Assembly: GCA_005281725.1 (NCBI GenBank)
Contig: SSBO01000002.1
Location: 1,862,822-1,926,821, forward strand
Direction: 5' to 3'
Source of the DNA: Wuchereria bancrofti
Lineage: Eukaryota > Nematoda > Chromadorea > Rhabditida > Onchocercidae
Length of the DNA: 64,000 bases
Part shown: in pieces, positions 37,301 through 51,532 of the stretch
How the letters are laid out: each line of letters starts with the position of its first letter
Numbering within the stretch: position 1 is the first letter of the stretch
The notes under the pieces: generated by a model
What the model was told of the DNA's origin: nothing
Seen by the model: the letters and a program-made list of their open reading frames with translations, nothing else
Databases searched by the model: none
Made by a program: the position numbers and the translations under genes

Positions 37301-39944
37301 TAACGATCTAATGCTGAAACAATTAATCAATGCTTTTTTTTTTTAAAGAAATTTAGGCACAGGTAAAAAAAGTTATTTTTACAAATAAATGATTAGTTTT
37401 TGTTAGGAAATTTAGGTATAAGTAAAAAAAGGTTATTTTTACAAATAAATAATTAAATTTAGGTACAGGTAAAAAAATTTATTTTCACAAATAAATAATC
37501 AACCTTTGTTAGAAAATTTAGGTAAAATAATCAACCTTTGTTAGAAAATTTAGGTTCAGGTAAAAAAAGTTATTTTTACAAATAAATAATTAAATTTAGG
37601 TACAGGTAAAAAAAGTTATTTTTACAAATAAATGATCAATTCTTGTTAAAAAATTTAGGTACAAGTAAAAAAAAAATTATTTTTTACAAATAAATAATCA
37701 ATTTTTGTTAGAAAATTTAGCTATAAATAAAAAAAGTTATTTTTACAAATAAATAATTAAATTTAGGTACAGGTAAAAAAAGTTATTCCTACAAATAAAT
37801 AATTTTTGCTAAAAAATTTAGGCACAGGTAAAAAAAAATTATTTTTTACAAATAAATTAAATTACTTTACCTATTGCAACTAAATGAAGAATTGAGCTTG
37901 TACAGACTAATACATCAATGCTAATCCAAAAGTCACATAATTCTACGCCAAATGTCCAAACACGTGTAACTGTTGACCAAGCACCTAATGGTGTCACTAT
38001 TACACCTACCTGAAAATTAAAAATATAATCAAATTCAAACTCATTTCGAAAGAAATACCTGAAATGAATATTTTTCTTATTTAAACTTTATTGTAATGTA
38101 GGAAGTAAGATAATAAGTAATATGAAATTAATCAAATGATCTAATTAGCATTTTTGTTCTTTTGTATTAAAGAATAAAAAAATTAGTTTACTGTGATAAA
38201 AAAATTTTACACTTATTATAACACTAATTTTTGTTTTGATTTTTTTTTTCTAATGCAAAAAAAAATTTTAATTATAATGCAAAAGTATTGAAGAGAAAAA
38301 AAAAATTTTTTTTTATTTATTTATTAGAAAATTTAAACTAACTAATAAATCAGCAATAGTGCCCTTATAATAGCATTAATTTTTGTTTTTGTTCTTTTCA
38401 TTTTTTGATTTTTTTAAAAAAAATTTAAATTATAATGCAAAGTATTAAAGAAAAAAAAAATTTTTTTTTATTTTTTAAAAAATTCAAACTAACTAATAAA
38501 TCAGCAATAGCAAGCGAAAATATAAGATAATATTGTGGTCGAGCTTTGAGATCACGTTCAATTAGAATTGCAACAATAACAAATAAATTTCCAATAATAC
38601 ATCCCATAATGAGTACAACTAAAAGCGCTCCAATAATTGCCATCTATAAATTTATGCTAGTTTTATTTACATTAATTTAAGCTCATTTAATTTTTAATTG
38701 AAATTCATATTAAATGGTCATGTTAAAATTTTCTCAATTGGAATTTAGAGAAATTTAAAATTTTAAGATTTATCTAGCCAGTTAAAGCTAATTTAATTTA
38801 CATTAATTTAAGCTTATTCAATTTTTTATTTAAGCTGTATTATGGTTATATTAAAATTTTCCTCAATTGAAATTCAGAGAAATTTAAAATTTTAAAATTT
38901 ATCTAGCCAGTTAAAGCACATTAATTTAAGCTTATTCAATTTTTAATTGAAATTCATATTAAATGGTCATGTTAAAATTTTCTCAATTGGAATTCAGAGA
39001 AATTTAAAATTTTAATATTTATCCATTCAGTTAAAATTTAAACAAATTTATAATCTAAAGTTTATTTTACCTTAGATTGTTTTTTTTTTCTAAATTCTGT
39101 GAAATTAATAATCGAAAAAATAAGAAAAGTTGAATCAATTAATTAATCCATACTTTTTCCTCATACAATGTATTATTAAGTCATTTGCATAAAAGATTAT
39201 ATTAATATTTCATATATTAAAAAAAATATAAAATATAAAGTATGAATGCTAAATAAGACAATGAATTGACGATTAACTTTTTAAATAAATCTTTTGCGCT
39301 GATCAAAACAATTCTTTTCCGCTATTCTTTCCAAATAGCATCCATTTAAGGGAAAAAAATTTATAAATAAAAAAAAAATTTTTCTCATATTATTGTTTTT
39401 TTTAAAAAAAAAATTAAGACTAAGAAAGCAAAAAGCAAAAAAAAAAGAAACCAAACATTTGCAAATTTTGCTTTATTTAATAACTAAAACAACTAATACA
39501 AATTTATTCATATTTTGATTTAAAAAAATTAAAAAAAAAAATGAACAAATTGAAGTATACAGAATTTACAGATTAGGTGAAATTATTATGCAAAAGAAAA
39601 TAAAATAGAAATTATTGTATTGAGTGATATTTTACAGTTCAAATTTTAATTAGATTGTTTGATTAATTGGAGTTAATTTCATATTTGTCAAATATTATTG
39701 TTTTAAATATGATTGATATCATTATCAGCTATCATTATTTCTGCTTCTCATTGAAATAATGAAAATTAGCCTTTTCGTTTTTTTTTTTTTTTTTTGTTTC
39801 TTTTTCAGATCAATTGTTGCAAAAAAAATTATTTGAGCTATTTCAATTATTGGCTAATTTTGAAATTGCAATTTTTGGCCACCATTATCACATTGAGTGT
39901 CAAATGATAGCATTTCTTTATCAATTATGCATTTGAATTTAGCT

Positions 39945-39981
<37 letters not shown>

Positions 39982-40673
39982 AGTAAAACATATTTCGACG
40001 ATATCTATTAAATGCGAACAACTATGAATATTATATCACTAAAAAATCTCAGTGATTAGACGGATATTTTGATATCATTTTTATTTATTTGTTCATTAAT
40101 ATTATATTGTTGCAGTATTTATATAAAAAATTAATGCAATTTTTACAAATTATCATTACAAATCTTTTAGTCATATGATATTTTTCAAATGTATTTAATT
40201 TTAATTAAATATATTTAACATATTAATTAATTAATTAATTAAACATTTGTTGTATGAGTAAAAATGAAATGTTTATTTAAATTAGAAAAATATTTTAACT
40301 ATTCATACATTAAGCCAATACTAAGCGTAAAACTATAGCATAGTAATGTTATTTATTGAAAAATACATCATTTTTAGCTAGTTTAATTGCTAATGTGTGA
40401 GCAAATTATATTATAATGAATCAATAAAAAAAAATATATATGAAAAAAAGATGTAAACAAGTAGAATAAAATATATATGAAAAGATGTAAACAAGTAGAA
40501 TAAATAGTAAATGAAATTAGCATATCACAGATTACCTTCATTGCATTAGCCGTATTTGCTGTTGTTATTAATTCTGTTAAATTTCGTATTGCCATAATAG
40601 GTGGTAAAATTGTTTCATCCAATGTAGAATTATTTGTTGAAGTAGCATTTTTCATTAAATTTAATTCCATCAT
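34307..40673 (-). CDS. ser-4: Serotonin receptor, 5-HT1 type (SER-4-like), aminergic class A GPCR, 8 exons
   Basis: Exons in gene order: 40673-40536, 38643-38494, 38009-37871, 37313-37111, 35781-35608, 35295-35175, 34762-34535 and 34422-34307. All are in phase and give 422 residues. The extracellular N-terminus (1-46) has sequons at N9, N14/N15 and N31. Seven helices are visible. Amine-receptor hallmarks: Asp128 in TM3, Cys121 with Cys201 in ECL2, D145-R146-Y147-[10 protein letters not shown] in TM4/ECL2, S213-T214 with FYIP in TM5, CWTPFF (355-360) in TM6 and NPIIY (392-396) in TM7. [14 protein letters not shown] and the TM5 pattern fit Gi-coupled 5-HT1 receptors best. ICL3 is long (~237-341) and polar. 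The short tail (to SRS) has no palmitoylation Cys. The exon 6 donor (AACCA|GTTTAC) is the weakest junction; A|GTGATT or A|GTTCAT also keep phase. A tyramine or dopamine receptor is less likely. Family role: serotonin signalling in neurons and muscle. Confidence 0.82.
37345..37858. repeat. Minisatellite-like tandem repeat in receptor intron 3
   Basis: About eight imperfect units contain AATTTAGGTACAGGTAAAAA, then GTTATTTTTACAAATAAATA, then ATCAATTTTTGTTAGAAA in some units. Units differ in length because the last block is present or missing. It nearly fills the intron between the exons encoding TM3 and the DRY motif. Confidence 0.9.
38220..38515. repeat. Tandem duplication (151-bp period) copying an exon end and splice donor
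   Basis: The true end of receptor exon 2 and its donor (TGATTTATTA|GTTAGT on the minus strand, boundary at 38494) is copied 151 bases further into the intron (decoy boundary at 38343) together with the flanking poly-A/T sequence. Nineteen exon bases and the donor are identical between the copies. Confidence 0.8.
38665..39035. repeat. Three-copy tandem repeat (~125 bp) in receptor intron 1
   Basis: Units share AATTGAAATTCATATTAAATGG, TTAAAATTTTC(C)TCAATTG and TTTATC(T/C)A(G/T)CCAGTTAAA-type blocks, with small indels between copies. Confidence 0.8.
39947..39981. repeat. CT microsatellite in receptor intron 1
   Basis: (CT)n of ~35 bases with one TTT interruption, inside the 1.9-kb first intron. 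Confidence 0.9.
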
Positions 40674-40989
40674 TGTCGTAAATATTAGAATTGAAAATTG
40701 TTTGTCCGTAAAATAATTATTTCAATTGTTCATTTTCATTTGTTACATTATTCATTTTGCAAAAAAAAGGTAAACAAATAAAACAATCCGTTGCTTTTTT
40801 TTTTTTTTTTTTTTTTTTCCTTTCCTGCAAATGATTTTAAATTTAAATGAAAAAAAAAAAAAAATTTTTTTTTTTAATTTTACATTTAAACATTACAATG
40901 CGTCACAATGAGTCGTGCATAGTTTGTTCAAAACATTTTTAAAAAAAAAAGAAAGAAAGAAAGAAAAGCATATATGATTATGCCTTAAG

Positions 40990-41785
40990 AGAACACTTAA
41001 TGAGTGTTTTGATCAAAAAATTAAAAATCTCCTTTAGTTAACAAAAAAAGTTTATTTCAAAGAAAGAGAGAGGAAGAGAGAGAGAGAAAAAAAAAGAAAG
41101 GAATACATAAATAAATTATATCTCTAAAGCTTTACTTTATTTAGTCGTAAAGTTTAAAATAAATAAAAATTCCTAAAAGAATATAATAGAATTCTGTTAA
41201 ATGTCAGTAAATCTGCTTCATTTCGTGAAATTTTATCTCAATTGGAATAGAACATTTGAAAAAAAAAATAATAATAAACTGATATTTTTTGAAAAAGATT
41301 AAACCTTGAAAACAATAAAATTAAAGTTTAAGAAATTAAACTGACAACGAATACATGTAATTATGCAAGATCAATGTTTTGATCAAAAAATCAAAAGCGT
41401 TCCTTAATCAAAGGAAAAAGTTTATTTTGAAAAAAGAAAATGGTAAAAAGATTTTAATTGTATCTGCTTAATTCCGTGAAATTTTGTCTCAATTAAAATA
41501 AAACAATTGAAAAAAAAAAGAATAAACTGATATTTTTTGAAAAAAAATTAAACCTTGAAAATAATAAAATTAAAGTTTAAGAAATTAAACTGATAATAAA
41601 TACATATAATTATGCAAGATCAATGTTTTGATCAAAAAAATTAAGAGCGTTCTCTGATCAAGGAAAAAAAGTTTATTAAAAAAAAAAAATAGTAAAAAAA
41701 TTATAATGAAATTATGCAAAAGTTGGATCAAATGATCAAAGAAAAAAGTTTATTTAAAAAAAAAAGAATAGTAAAAAGATGATAA
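40990..41785. repeat. Degenerate tandem repeat (~250 bp unit) upstream of the receptor
   Basis: Blocks with (CAAT)GTTTTGATCAAAAAAT, then a GTTC/CTCC variable segment and AAAAAGTTTATT recur near 41007, 41370, 41620 and 41730. The segments between them (TTCGTGAAATTTT(A/G)TCTCAATT, then AAACTGATATTTTTTGAAAA) also repeat. Confidence 0.75.
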
Positions 41786-42344
41786 TTAAAATATGCAAAA
41801 GTTCGACAATGTTAGTACTTATCTTAAAAATTACACTATCAAAATTTAATTTCTGAAAGTTTGAATTTTTAAAAACTTTTTAAATCTAACTAACACATAC
41901 TTCATAATTAGCATTATTGAAATGTACACATATGCGATCATCATACATAAACAAATAACAATTCATATCGAAGCTATTCTTTTCAAAATAACATCAAATT
42001 TAATTTGATAGCTTTTTAAATTTTGCAAAATTTCCTTTTAAAATTTTGATAAAATCAACAAAAATAGCAAAAAATTTATTAAATCTAACATATACCAAAA
42101 AAAAGAAAAAAATTTTTTTTCTTTCATCTATATTAGATGAAAGAAATAATAAAAGTAATGAAACAACCAATTTAATTAAGTCGATAACTTTTTGTTGATG
42201 TGTTGCCTAGACATTATGAATATTTAATTTAATTCTCGGCAAATATAGGAACACGAAGCTAATTACTTTATTCTCTTTCTTCTCCTATCATTACTGCTAG
42301 TCTAAGTAATAATAATTCATTCATTATTTAAATAGTTGGATTTG

Positions 42345-42376
<32 letters not shown>

Positions 42377-42491
42377 NNNNNNNNNNNNNNNNNNNNNNNN
42401 NNNNNNNNNNNNNNNNNNNNNNNNNNNNNNNNNNNNNNNNNNNNNNNNNNNNNNNNNNNNNNNNNNNNNNNNNNNNNNNNNNNNNNNNNNN
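42377..42491. other. Assembly gap (115 N)
   Basis: N run flanked by T runs on both sides, so the gap sits in a poly-T or low-complexity tract. Whether its length is measured or nominal is unknown. Confidence 0.99.
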
Positions 42492-42616
42492 TTTTTTTTT
42501 TTTTTTTTTTTTTTTGTAAAAGATATAAAATTGAAACTAAACCTGAAACTATATTAAAAAAAATATAGAAATGTTATACAAAGTGTTGTGAAAATTTCTT
42601 GATTGAAAAATAAATA

Positions 42617-42651
42617 AGAAAGAGAGAGAGAGAGAGAGAGGGAGAGAGAGT
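42617..42651. repeat. GA microsatellite
   Basis: (GA)n with one GGG interruption, about 35 bases, just right of the assembly gap. Confidence 0.9.
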
Positions 42652-45600
42652 AATTTATTTTTGCAATAATTAAATTTTCATTCTCAAATTTATTCGTTAT
42701 TTATTCTATCTCACAATGGTAATCTCAATTTCTGGTTAATAAAGAATTATGCGCATAAATTTAAGCAAACAATTTTTAACAAAAATAATAAGTTAAGAAA
42801 TAACAAAACGAAAGTTTTGTATGTGATGCTCATTTCACAATTTAAAATTTTTAATTTTATGATGAAAATTTAAAAGTTTCAATAAGAGTTTTTTTTTTTG
42901 ATCACTTAAGTTTTTCGAGTTTCAGCCAATTTTTATTCAATATTTGACAAAATTCACAGATAATATAAGAAAAAAAAAATTCGAAATGATGAAATTTCTT
43001 GTTATATTAAAGTATTTTACAAATATTTAAATTTAAAGTATACGGCGCATTTATAAGATTAGAAAGTAATACAATTCTCGTTGGCTTTTTTAGCTTTGAA
43101 AATAAAATTGTTTCTTTTTTTCCATTTTATTTTCAATTTTTTTTTTTTTTTTTTGTGATATTTATTCTGGAATTATCAAAGTTAGTAATCAAGAATTGAT
43201 GAGATAAACTAGAGAGAAATAAATATTTGAATAGAAAAGTTAATAAGTGGTTTTATTTGCTATGCAATTAAATGAGATATTTGATTGTTTGTTTTGATGA
43301 CAAATTTAGATGAGTGGAAAGATATCGGATTTCTATTCATATAAAGTCAAATTATCATTGAATATGAAAAGTCCAAGTATGTAAATAATTCTTCTTCGCA
43401 AAAGGTTAAAAAGTCAAACCATATCGCTTAATTCATTTTATCATTCAAAATAAAAATTATAAAATAAAGATCAAATTAAACTAACAAAAGAAAAAAAATT
43501 GACAGAAAAGAAAAACGAAGTACGAGAATGATTAAAATTTGATATCTTTTAATAAAATGATAAATAAGCTACCAGGGTATATATTATGTCTGTCTTGTTT
43601 TTAAACAAGAAAAAATTTTGGAATGAAATTTAAGTACTTTTAAGTTATATTCTCCACGTATTTTTGCATTTAGCAGTGAAATTTCTTGTTGATGCACTTT
43701 TTTACTTTTTCTTTTGTTGGCTTAATTTGATCTTTATTCTAATTTTTAATAGTAGTAAAAGCTGAGGTTTTTTTTTCTTTTTTGATTGATGATTTGTTTA
43801 TGCGAATTTTGCAAAATAAAAATGGTCTTTTATACTAACTAAGATTAAAGTCTTTAGCATTTGGCATTAAAAAATTAAATTCAATTGTAATGGATGATGA
43901 CTTTTTCAAACTTATAAATGACTTATGACCTCATAAGCTCATTTATGCTTGCTTCAAAAAGTAAGCTTGCTTGAATATTAACTTTATGTTATTTGTTGTA
44001 TAGTTAGAAAAAAAAAAGTTAATTTAAAAAGCAGGAAAAGGAGAAAATGGAAAAGAAATTGCACTGGAAATTAAAATAGGAAAATTGCTTACTAAATTTG
44101 ATCAAGAAAACACAATTCTTCTTATTCATTGATATTTTTTCAACAATCAACAAAAAAGATAAATATATGAGAACATAAATATTTCGAATTAAATTTTTTT
44201 CCAATTGTTTAATTTAGCAATCAAACTATATGATGATAGCCTGAGAGAAAATAAATTAAATTTAATGCTTTGATTTGAAAATGAAAAAGACTGAAAAAAT
44301 TTAAATGGAAAATTAAAATAAAAAAAAAAAAATTGTTTGCTAAATTTGATCGAAAAATAATACATATACTAAAGCTATTTCTATAAAAAAAATATGTTAG
44401 CAAGGAAGCACATTAGTTTTAATGTTTAAAGTTATCATTTCAAAAAGAAAAAAAAAATTTTTTTAATGAGAGATAAAAGTTAGTATTTACTTGAAGAAAA
44501 ATTATATGAGAAAATTAATATTTGAATTTTGAAATTTGACTCTATCCAAAATAAAAAAAAAAATTAATGAAGGAAATGCCTAAAAGAATATGACAGGGTA
44601 TTAAATAAACTTTCATTCTTTTTTTTTATTTTCCATTTCTTTTGAATTTTGACTTTATTACTTTCATTTTGTAATGCTAAGAAGATTATGCTAAAAGCTA
44701 ATGAGATGTCATAAAATGAGCAAAAAAAGAGATGCAATTTTAATTTTTCGCAAACATTGTAAAAATTGCTCTTTTTTCCTTCCTTTCTTTTTTTTTTTTT
44801 TAAAAAAATTCCACAATAAAATAATGAATTTTTAACTCAAAATATTTATGAATAATTTGTAAAAATTACACATTTAGTATAATTTATTGCTATTTATAAA
44901 ATATAATTTATAGAATTATAGAAATAATCACAGATGTTCAGTTTTTTCTATTCTTTCATTTTATTTTGAAAACAATATTACTTGCAATTATTTGAGTAAT
45001 TAATCAAAATTAATAATTCTTATTATCATAATTAATTAGAATGCTTTTATTGTCCTTATCAAAAAGTTAAATTTCATTGAATTTTAATTTATGCTATTAA
45101 ATAAATTCTTCAAAATTGGGCATACTATTGCTGACCTTAATGATTGGTATTAAATTTTTTCATATCATTGTAATAACTTTTATTTTCTAAAATTCGATTG
45201 TTTTATTCCATCAAAAAAAAAAATGTAGGATCAATAAATAAAATGCATTTTACAATTTTTGCAATAAATGGCTGATAAGATTAACTTATAACAACTGAGT
45301 GATAATGAAGTGATAATGATTAAAATGACAATGATACATATATAAAATGAATGACTGCTACAAAAATTAAAGCTTCAACAAGTTAAAATATAAAAATGAA
45401 AAAATTAAAACATTCGTAAAGTTTATTCAAATTAATTAGTTTGATTGAAAAGTTTAATTTCCTTTCATTTTTGTCAACGTACGCTTTTTGTAATGTGAAG
45501 TTTGAATTTAAAAAGTGAGGATTTAAAATATGCAATTGAAAATAAGTGCCATAGTGAGTTTTGTTTTTTAAATCAAAAATCAAAATTTCAAAACTTTGAA

Positions 45601-48600
45601 ATTTTTTCACATTGCTCTTTTGGAAAAGAAAAAAGCATTTCAATTTTTAGTCTAAACATTAAAAACATACATTTTCAAATAATTGATATGCTTTTTAATT
45701 CACTAATTAATGGAGTTCACAAAGTATCCCAATTCAATATAATAAAATTTAATTTAACTAATTGAGTGATTTATTTTATTCAATCATTTGTTAACCTCCT
45801 ATTTCATCAATTTAGGAGTTCAATTAACGTTGAAATTGTGCTAGCATAATTCGAAAATACCTTTAAAAACACACCTGAATTTAAAAATTTTAATTTAAAT
45901 TTAAAAACACACCTGAAAATGTTTCAGATGTTGTGATAAAATAAAAAAATGAGGTGGAAAATGGAAGAAGAAAGTAAATATGGACGAAAGTGAATAATAT
46001 TTTATCAAGAAGATTGATTCCTAGATTGGACTAACTTTATCTAAAATTAGATGAATTATTAAACATTTCGAATGAAATTTAATGATGAAATGAAAATCTT
46101 AAAACTCTACAAAATTTAGTTAAAGTAACATTTTTTGAACAAACGTGTACTTTTACCATACTTTTATGCGTAAAAAAGAAAATTTGATAAATAAAATTGA
46201 AAAAGAAATAAAATATAAGCTTCTTGTCACATGTGATTGTAAGATAATTATATGTGACAATTATGTGACAATTACACTCATAGAATGAGCAAATTTCATT
46301 CATTTCTATTTTTATTTATACATTCATACTAAGGAACTGATTGAAAAATGAGAAAGAAATGTAAAAAGCACATTTGTTGTTTTGTTGATAATTGTCTTCG
46401 ACAATCACAAAAATAAAACTAACTTTTTTGGTTGCTAATTTTAGCATAATATCATCATAGTTAGTTAATTTTTAATGATTAAATTTTTGAATTTTTGTCA
46501 ATTTTTTAATAAAAATATAAGCTTATTAAATGCAACTTATCAAAATGTGTAAGCAAATTATAGCAAATTTATATCATACATTTAAATTATATTATTTTAA
46601 AATTTCATTCCAAATTTAACCAAATAAATTGTACAACATAAAATTTACAGGTTAGTTTTTTTTCAAAAAAAAAAAAACTCTTCTTTTTTTTTTCTTTCAA
46701 ATTATAAATTAGAAAACTTTATGCTAGCTAAGGAAAATTTATTTACAGATGAAAAATTAAAATATTGTCAAATTGCAAAATTAAAACGAAAAAAAAAAAA
46801 TTTGTATCAGTAAATAAAAATTGCTTTTGCACTGCTATTTAAGCATTTACTACTTTTATTCATCTAAAAGATATATCAATAATAGTTATTCAGCCAGTTG
46901 CTGAGATTGATTCAATGAAGGACAACAATATTTGTTTGAAAATAATTGAAGTTAATGTTAAAGCTCTGAAATTTAAGACTTAAATATAAAAAGAAAAGAG
47001 AATACTGTAACTAATAACTGAAGAAGACAATAAAATATTTAATAATATTTACTTAAATTAATTTCTTTTCTTTTATCAAATTTTTTTTTTTTTGTTCAAA
47101 TGCTAATATTAATTTATTTCTTGTGAAAATTTTCTCGTTTTTCTTATTTCTTGTGAAAATTTTCTCTTTCTTTCTTTTTTTTTTTTTTTCATCCTATAAA
47201 ATTGCTACGAAATTTCTTCTTTTCACAACAATTTTTCTATTTGTCAAGCAAATAATTCAATTCCTTTTATTTGCATACATTTATTAAAATCCATAAATTG
47301 TATTGCAAATATTTTTGACAAGAAAAAAAAAGAAAATTAGATGTAAAAAGATCCTTCATTAAAAATAGAATTATAACGTTTCATTTAAATTTTCAAATAT
47401 TTCATTCGTTTGTACAGAAATGGAAGAAATTTATTGTTAAAGTAGAGAGGGATGAAAAATTTTTCAAAATAAATTTAGATGATATATTTAAGTTTTATTT
47501 GTCAACTAATATCAACAATGTTAACTAGTATTAAAAGTGCTTATAAATGTTAATTTTTTTTTTTGCAAGAAATAAACAAATTTCATTTTCTCTGTTAAAT
47601 CATCAAAGTGATAATTATCAATGAGAGAAACAAATTGATTTTGCTATTTTCAATGAAAAATTTTGCACTCTAATCTTTAAATTTTTTCTTTTTTTTTTGA
47701 TATCTAAAAAAAGTTTTGATATCTTTCAAAAAATAAAAAAAAAGTACAATTATAACCTATTGATTCGCATTTTCTTTTATTCTTTTTTTTTTTAAAATAA
47801 TATTAAATGAATTTTTTTTTAAAACATATTAGATTGGTTTTATGAACAAAATAAATATTTACAAATAATTCCTAAATTATTCTGATCAAATAGCATGAAT
47901 TTAACACTTAAGAAAATTAATATAGAAATGATACTAAGAAAACAAATTTAATACTAAATATAACCAAAAAAGAATAAAAAAGGGAAAACGATGCTCTATT
48001 TACTCTATTATATAATAATGGAGCATAACTCATACAAAGTTTTTTCTTTTTTTCGGGTAAATCTCGGGCAAATGAATTTATTCTGAGAGATAAAATAGTC
48101 AACTGATCCGTTCTTTCTAGTGGTTAATCTACATAATATCTTACTACGATTTAAACATATTATTAAAAAGGATTATTGAATAAACAGCTAAAATACATTA
48201 GCATAAACATTCTGAAAAATAAAATAAGAAATAAGTAGAAGTAAACGTGGAAAATTGTAGAATTATTAATTAATGAAATATACATGTTTTCTAATTATCA
48301 GTTTTTATATTACAATTTATTAACTTTTTATCATTGTAGTAGTAATTACTAATTTTCATGTCTAAAAATGATTACAAAAAGTTGTATGCTTTTATAATTA
48401 TTAGCAGTAGCACTTCGTAGAAATGAAAAGAACTACAATTCTATTCTATTTAAATCATTTTTCATTTGCTAACATTGTCAAAAGTGTCACTTCTCAAAAG
48501 CTTATGAAACAATTATTCTATTATATTTATTTCGCTTGGCTAAATAGGCCATTCAGTGCTATCATAAGCAAATAAATATTGTAAATATTAAAAAGTAGTT

Positions 48601-51532
48601 AAAAAAAAAATTTCAAATTTGAAAGAATTAAAGGATGGTGAAAATTGGTAAATAACAAAAAATTTGATAACGATGCTATGACATATTGCAAATGACATAA
48701 AATTGCTCAAAGCAATCAGATAACGCTGCTCAATTGACATATCATTTATAACTGTTTGTTTCAAAAATTTTGTTTATTTTGTTCAATGCATTTCCAAAAT
48801 TTACCATTTTGATTTGCTAAACAGAGTAAATAACAGCTGACGATGACAAATGACTAACTCTCAATCATTTCATTGATATGAACAATCAACAATGAATGTA
48901 TCATTTAAGAAAGGTTAAACTAATTTTTTCTTTTTTATCAAAAAAAAAAAAAAAGAAAAGTAGAGAGAAAAAGTAATTTTTTTCTTTTTTTTTAAAACTA
49001 AATGTACAATGATTAATTTTCTTTTTTTTTTTTCGTTTCAAATTGAATAAAAAAAAAATTATTTTTTTAAACAAAAAAAAAAAAAAGAGAAGAGGAAAGA
49101 AAAAATGATGCAAAAATTTGAAAGGTAAAATTTTTACAATCTGTTGCAGTTATTGTGGGCGGTAATTTACAAACATTATGCATTGAATCAAAAATAGGAA
49201 ATGTAAGCGCGTGATATATTTGGTTTAAAATGTGATGAAAATAAGTGAGGCGTGTAGAGGAGAGTAAAAGTGAAAAATAACTCTTCCAAATGCGCTCGGT
49301 AATGGATGAAATTTATTTCGGAAGTGTTTATTTTTACGCTTACTTATTCTTTCAGCAAAATTTTCGGATTTTTATTAGATTTTTTAGGTAGAAATGAAAT
49401 AGGAAAAATTTTTGTTCTATTTTAATTCACTATTTAAATATTAAATAATATTGTCAGTAAAATAATTTATAAAATTTTTTATCAACATCTTATTAAAAAT
49501 AAATGTTACATCTAGATTCAAATACTTAAAGGTTTTATTTAGTGATAACTGAAGCTATCTTATCAGAAAACACGAGAATATTTTAGTAATTATCATTTTA
49601 GCAATTGAAAGCAAGCAAAATTATTCGCATACAAAAACTGAACATTTATTAATTGTTTACTTTTTTTTTTTTTGGAAAACATCTGTTTATTAGTTTTTCA
49701 AAATTCTATAATAACCTATTAGAAATTTTGAAGTAATTACTGGATATATTCCCATAATTATATTAAAAAATGAATTTAAAGCTAATCTTTCGTCGAGTAG
49801 ATTAGATTAATGATTATGTACTATTGAAAATTAATCTTATTATCATTTATTACAAGTAATCTTATTCTCTTCTAATTTAATCTTTTGTCATTCTACTCCA
49901 ATCATTTTTAATTAAAAATTTAATTCTTTCCAACTTTTCCTTAAATTTCTCTTCTTTTTAATATTATTAAAAAACTTGTTAAAGAAGAAAATTAATATTG
50001 TTAAAAAATGATACATACAAGAAAGTACTAATAATTCATTTTATAGAAATACTCAGAAATTGAAAACAAATATTGATCAATTTTATCAGTAAAAGTTGAT
50101 TGAATTATTAGCGCATTTATTGAGCGCTACTTTTTTTTCTTAGTGGATGAAATTTTTATTGCCTGAATCAATGAAAATAAAAAAATTTTAGCAATTTACA
50201 ATTATAACTAAATTATGCGAAATAAAAATTTCAACATTTCAAAATTTCACTATTAATTTAAAAAAAAAAAACAATTCACTGCACCATTGCAAATGAATGA
50301 CATATAGTTGTGTGTATGTGGTTGGTATCAAAAATAGCAAATTTAAATTAAAATTTTTGATTATAGAAATGGAAAATTCCTCAAATTTAAATTTTCCTTA
50401 TTTTTAATATTAATAAATTTGTAATATCTTTGCGTAGATTAAATTAATGGTAAAATTTTAAAGAATTAAAATTAATAACATATTTTCTGTTTGATAGGTA
50501 AATAGCATATGAGATTGGCTCAGATGTATTATCGAAATGATTCATTAGAAAATTTTCAAAAAAGATTTTTTGAAAAAACAATCAGTGAAAAGTTAGTTAG
50601 TAAAAAAAAAAAAGTATTAGCAAAGAAATCAGTTACAATGTTTAGTTTTATTAGCTATCTGAAATTAAAATAAATTCAGAAAAAATTGCTAACATATTAA
50701 AATGTTTGAATGTGAAAATTGATGCAATTGCATAACATTTAAACAATTAATCTTAAATTATTCTTTGCAAATTGCACTTTTATGAATAAAAACCAAATTT
50801 TTCATACTTTAAAAAAAAAAAAACAATCGAAATTCTTTTGCATTGCTATTTAAACCATAGAATTGTTAAATACGACATTTTATGCATTATAAACAGATCA
50901 TAATTAAGATAAACATTTCATTTTGATAAATATAAACAACAACTAACATCATTTCAAAACAAATCTTTCATATCTTTTTGACATATAATAGATACTTTAA
51001 CTAATAGATAACATTTTACAAAAAAAGAAGATATTAATTTATTTTTAGCTTAATTAATTCTCTTCTTTTTCTCCTCAAATAAAAGTATGATAAATTGCTT
51101 AATTGAAAATGTTATTTTAAAATTATAAATTTACATTGTTAAATGAAATTTTTATTCCATAAAAATGTGTAAAACGAGATGTAAAAGTAATTTGTCATCG
51201 ATGAATCCACCATAAATGAATAACTTCTATCAAATGAAATTGAATAATGTGAAAAGATTTGACGTAAACAAAAATTTGTAAATAAATTTTTTCATGCACT
51301 CTTCATCATTAATGTTTATTTCGATTCAATAATCGATATCAATAACGGATAATGTCATTCATTTACTATCGCTGTCATTGTTGAAAGCATTGACAAATTG
51401 CTAAATTTTTTTTGATATGTAAAAAAATTTCGTTTCCAATTTTTATTTTTAATTTTTCTACTTTTACTACGTATTTCACATGAAATGGAAAAATTTCTTA
51501 TTCGTTAATTTATTGAACATAGATAATAATAC

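Noticed and set aside
42336..42568. Poly-Phe/X open frames
   Set aside because: Translation of T runs across the assembly gap.
45383..45765. Overlapping sense and antisense open frames of ~86 codons
   Set aside because: Opposite-strand mirror frames of low-complexity sequence, with no similarity recognised.
48901..49113. Phe/Lys-rich 70-codon frame
   Set aside because: Made of alternating poly-A and poly-T runs.
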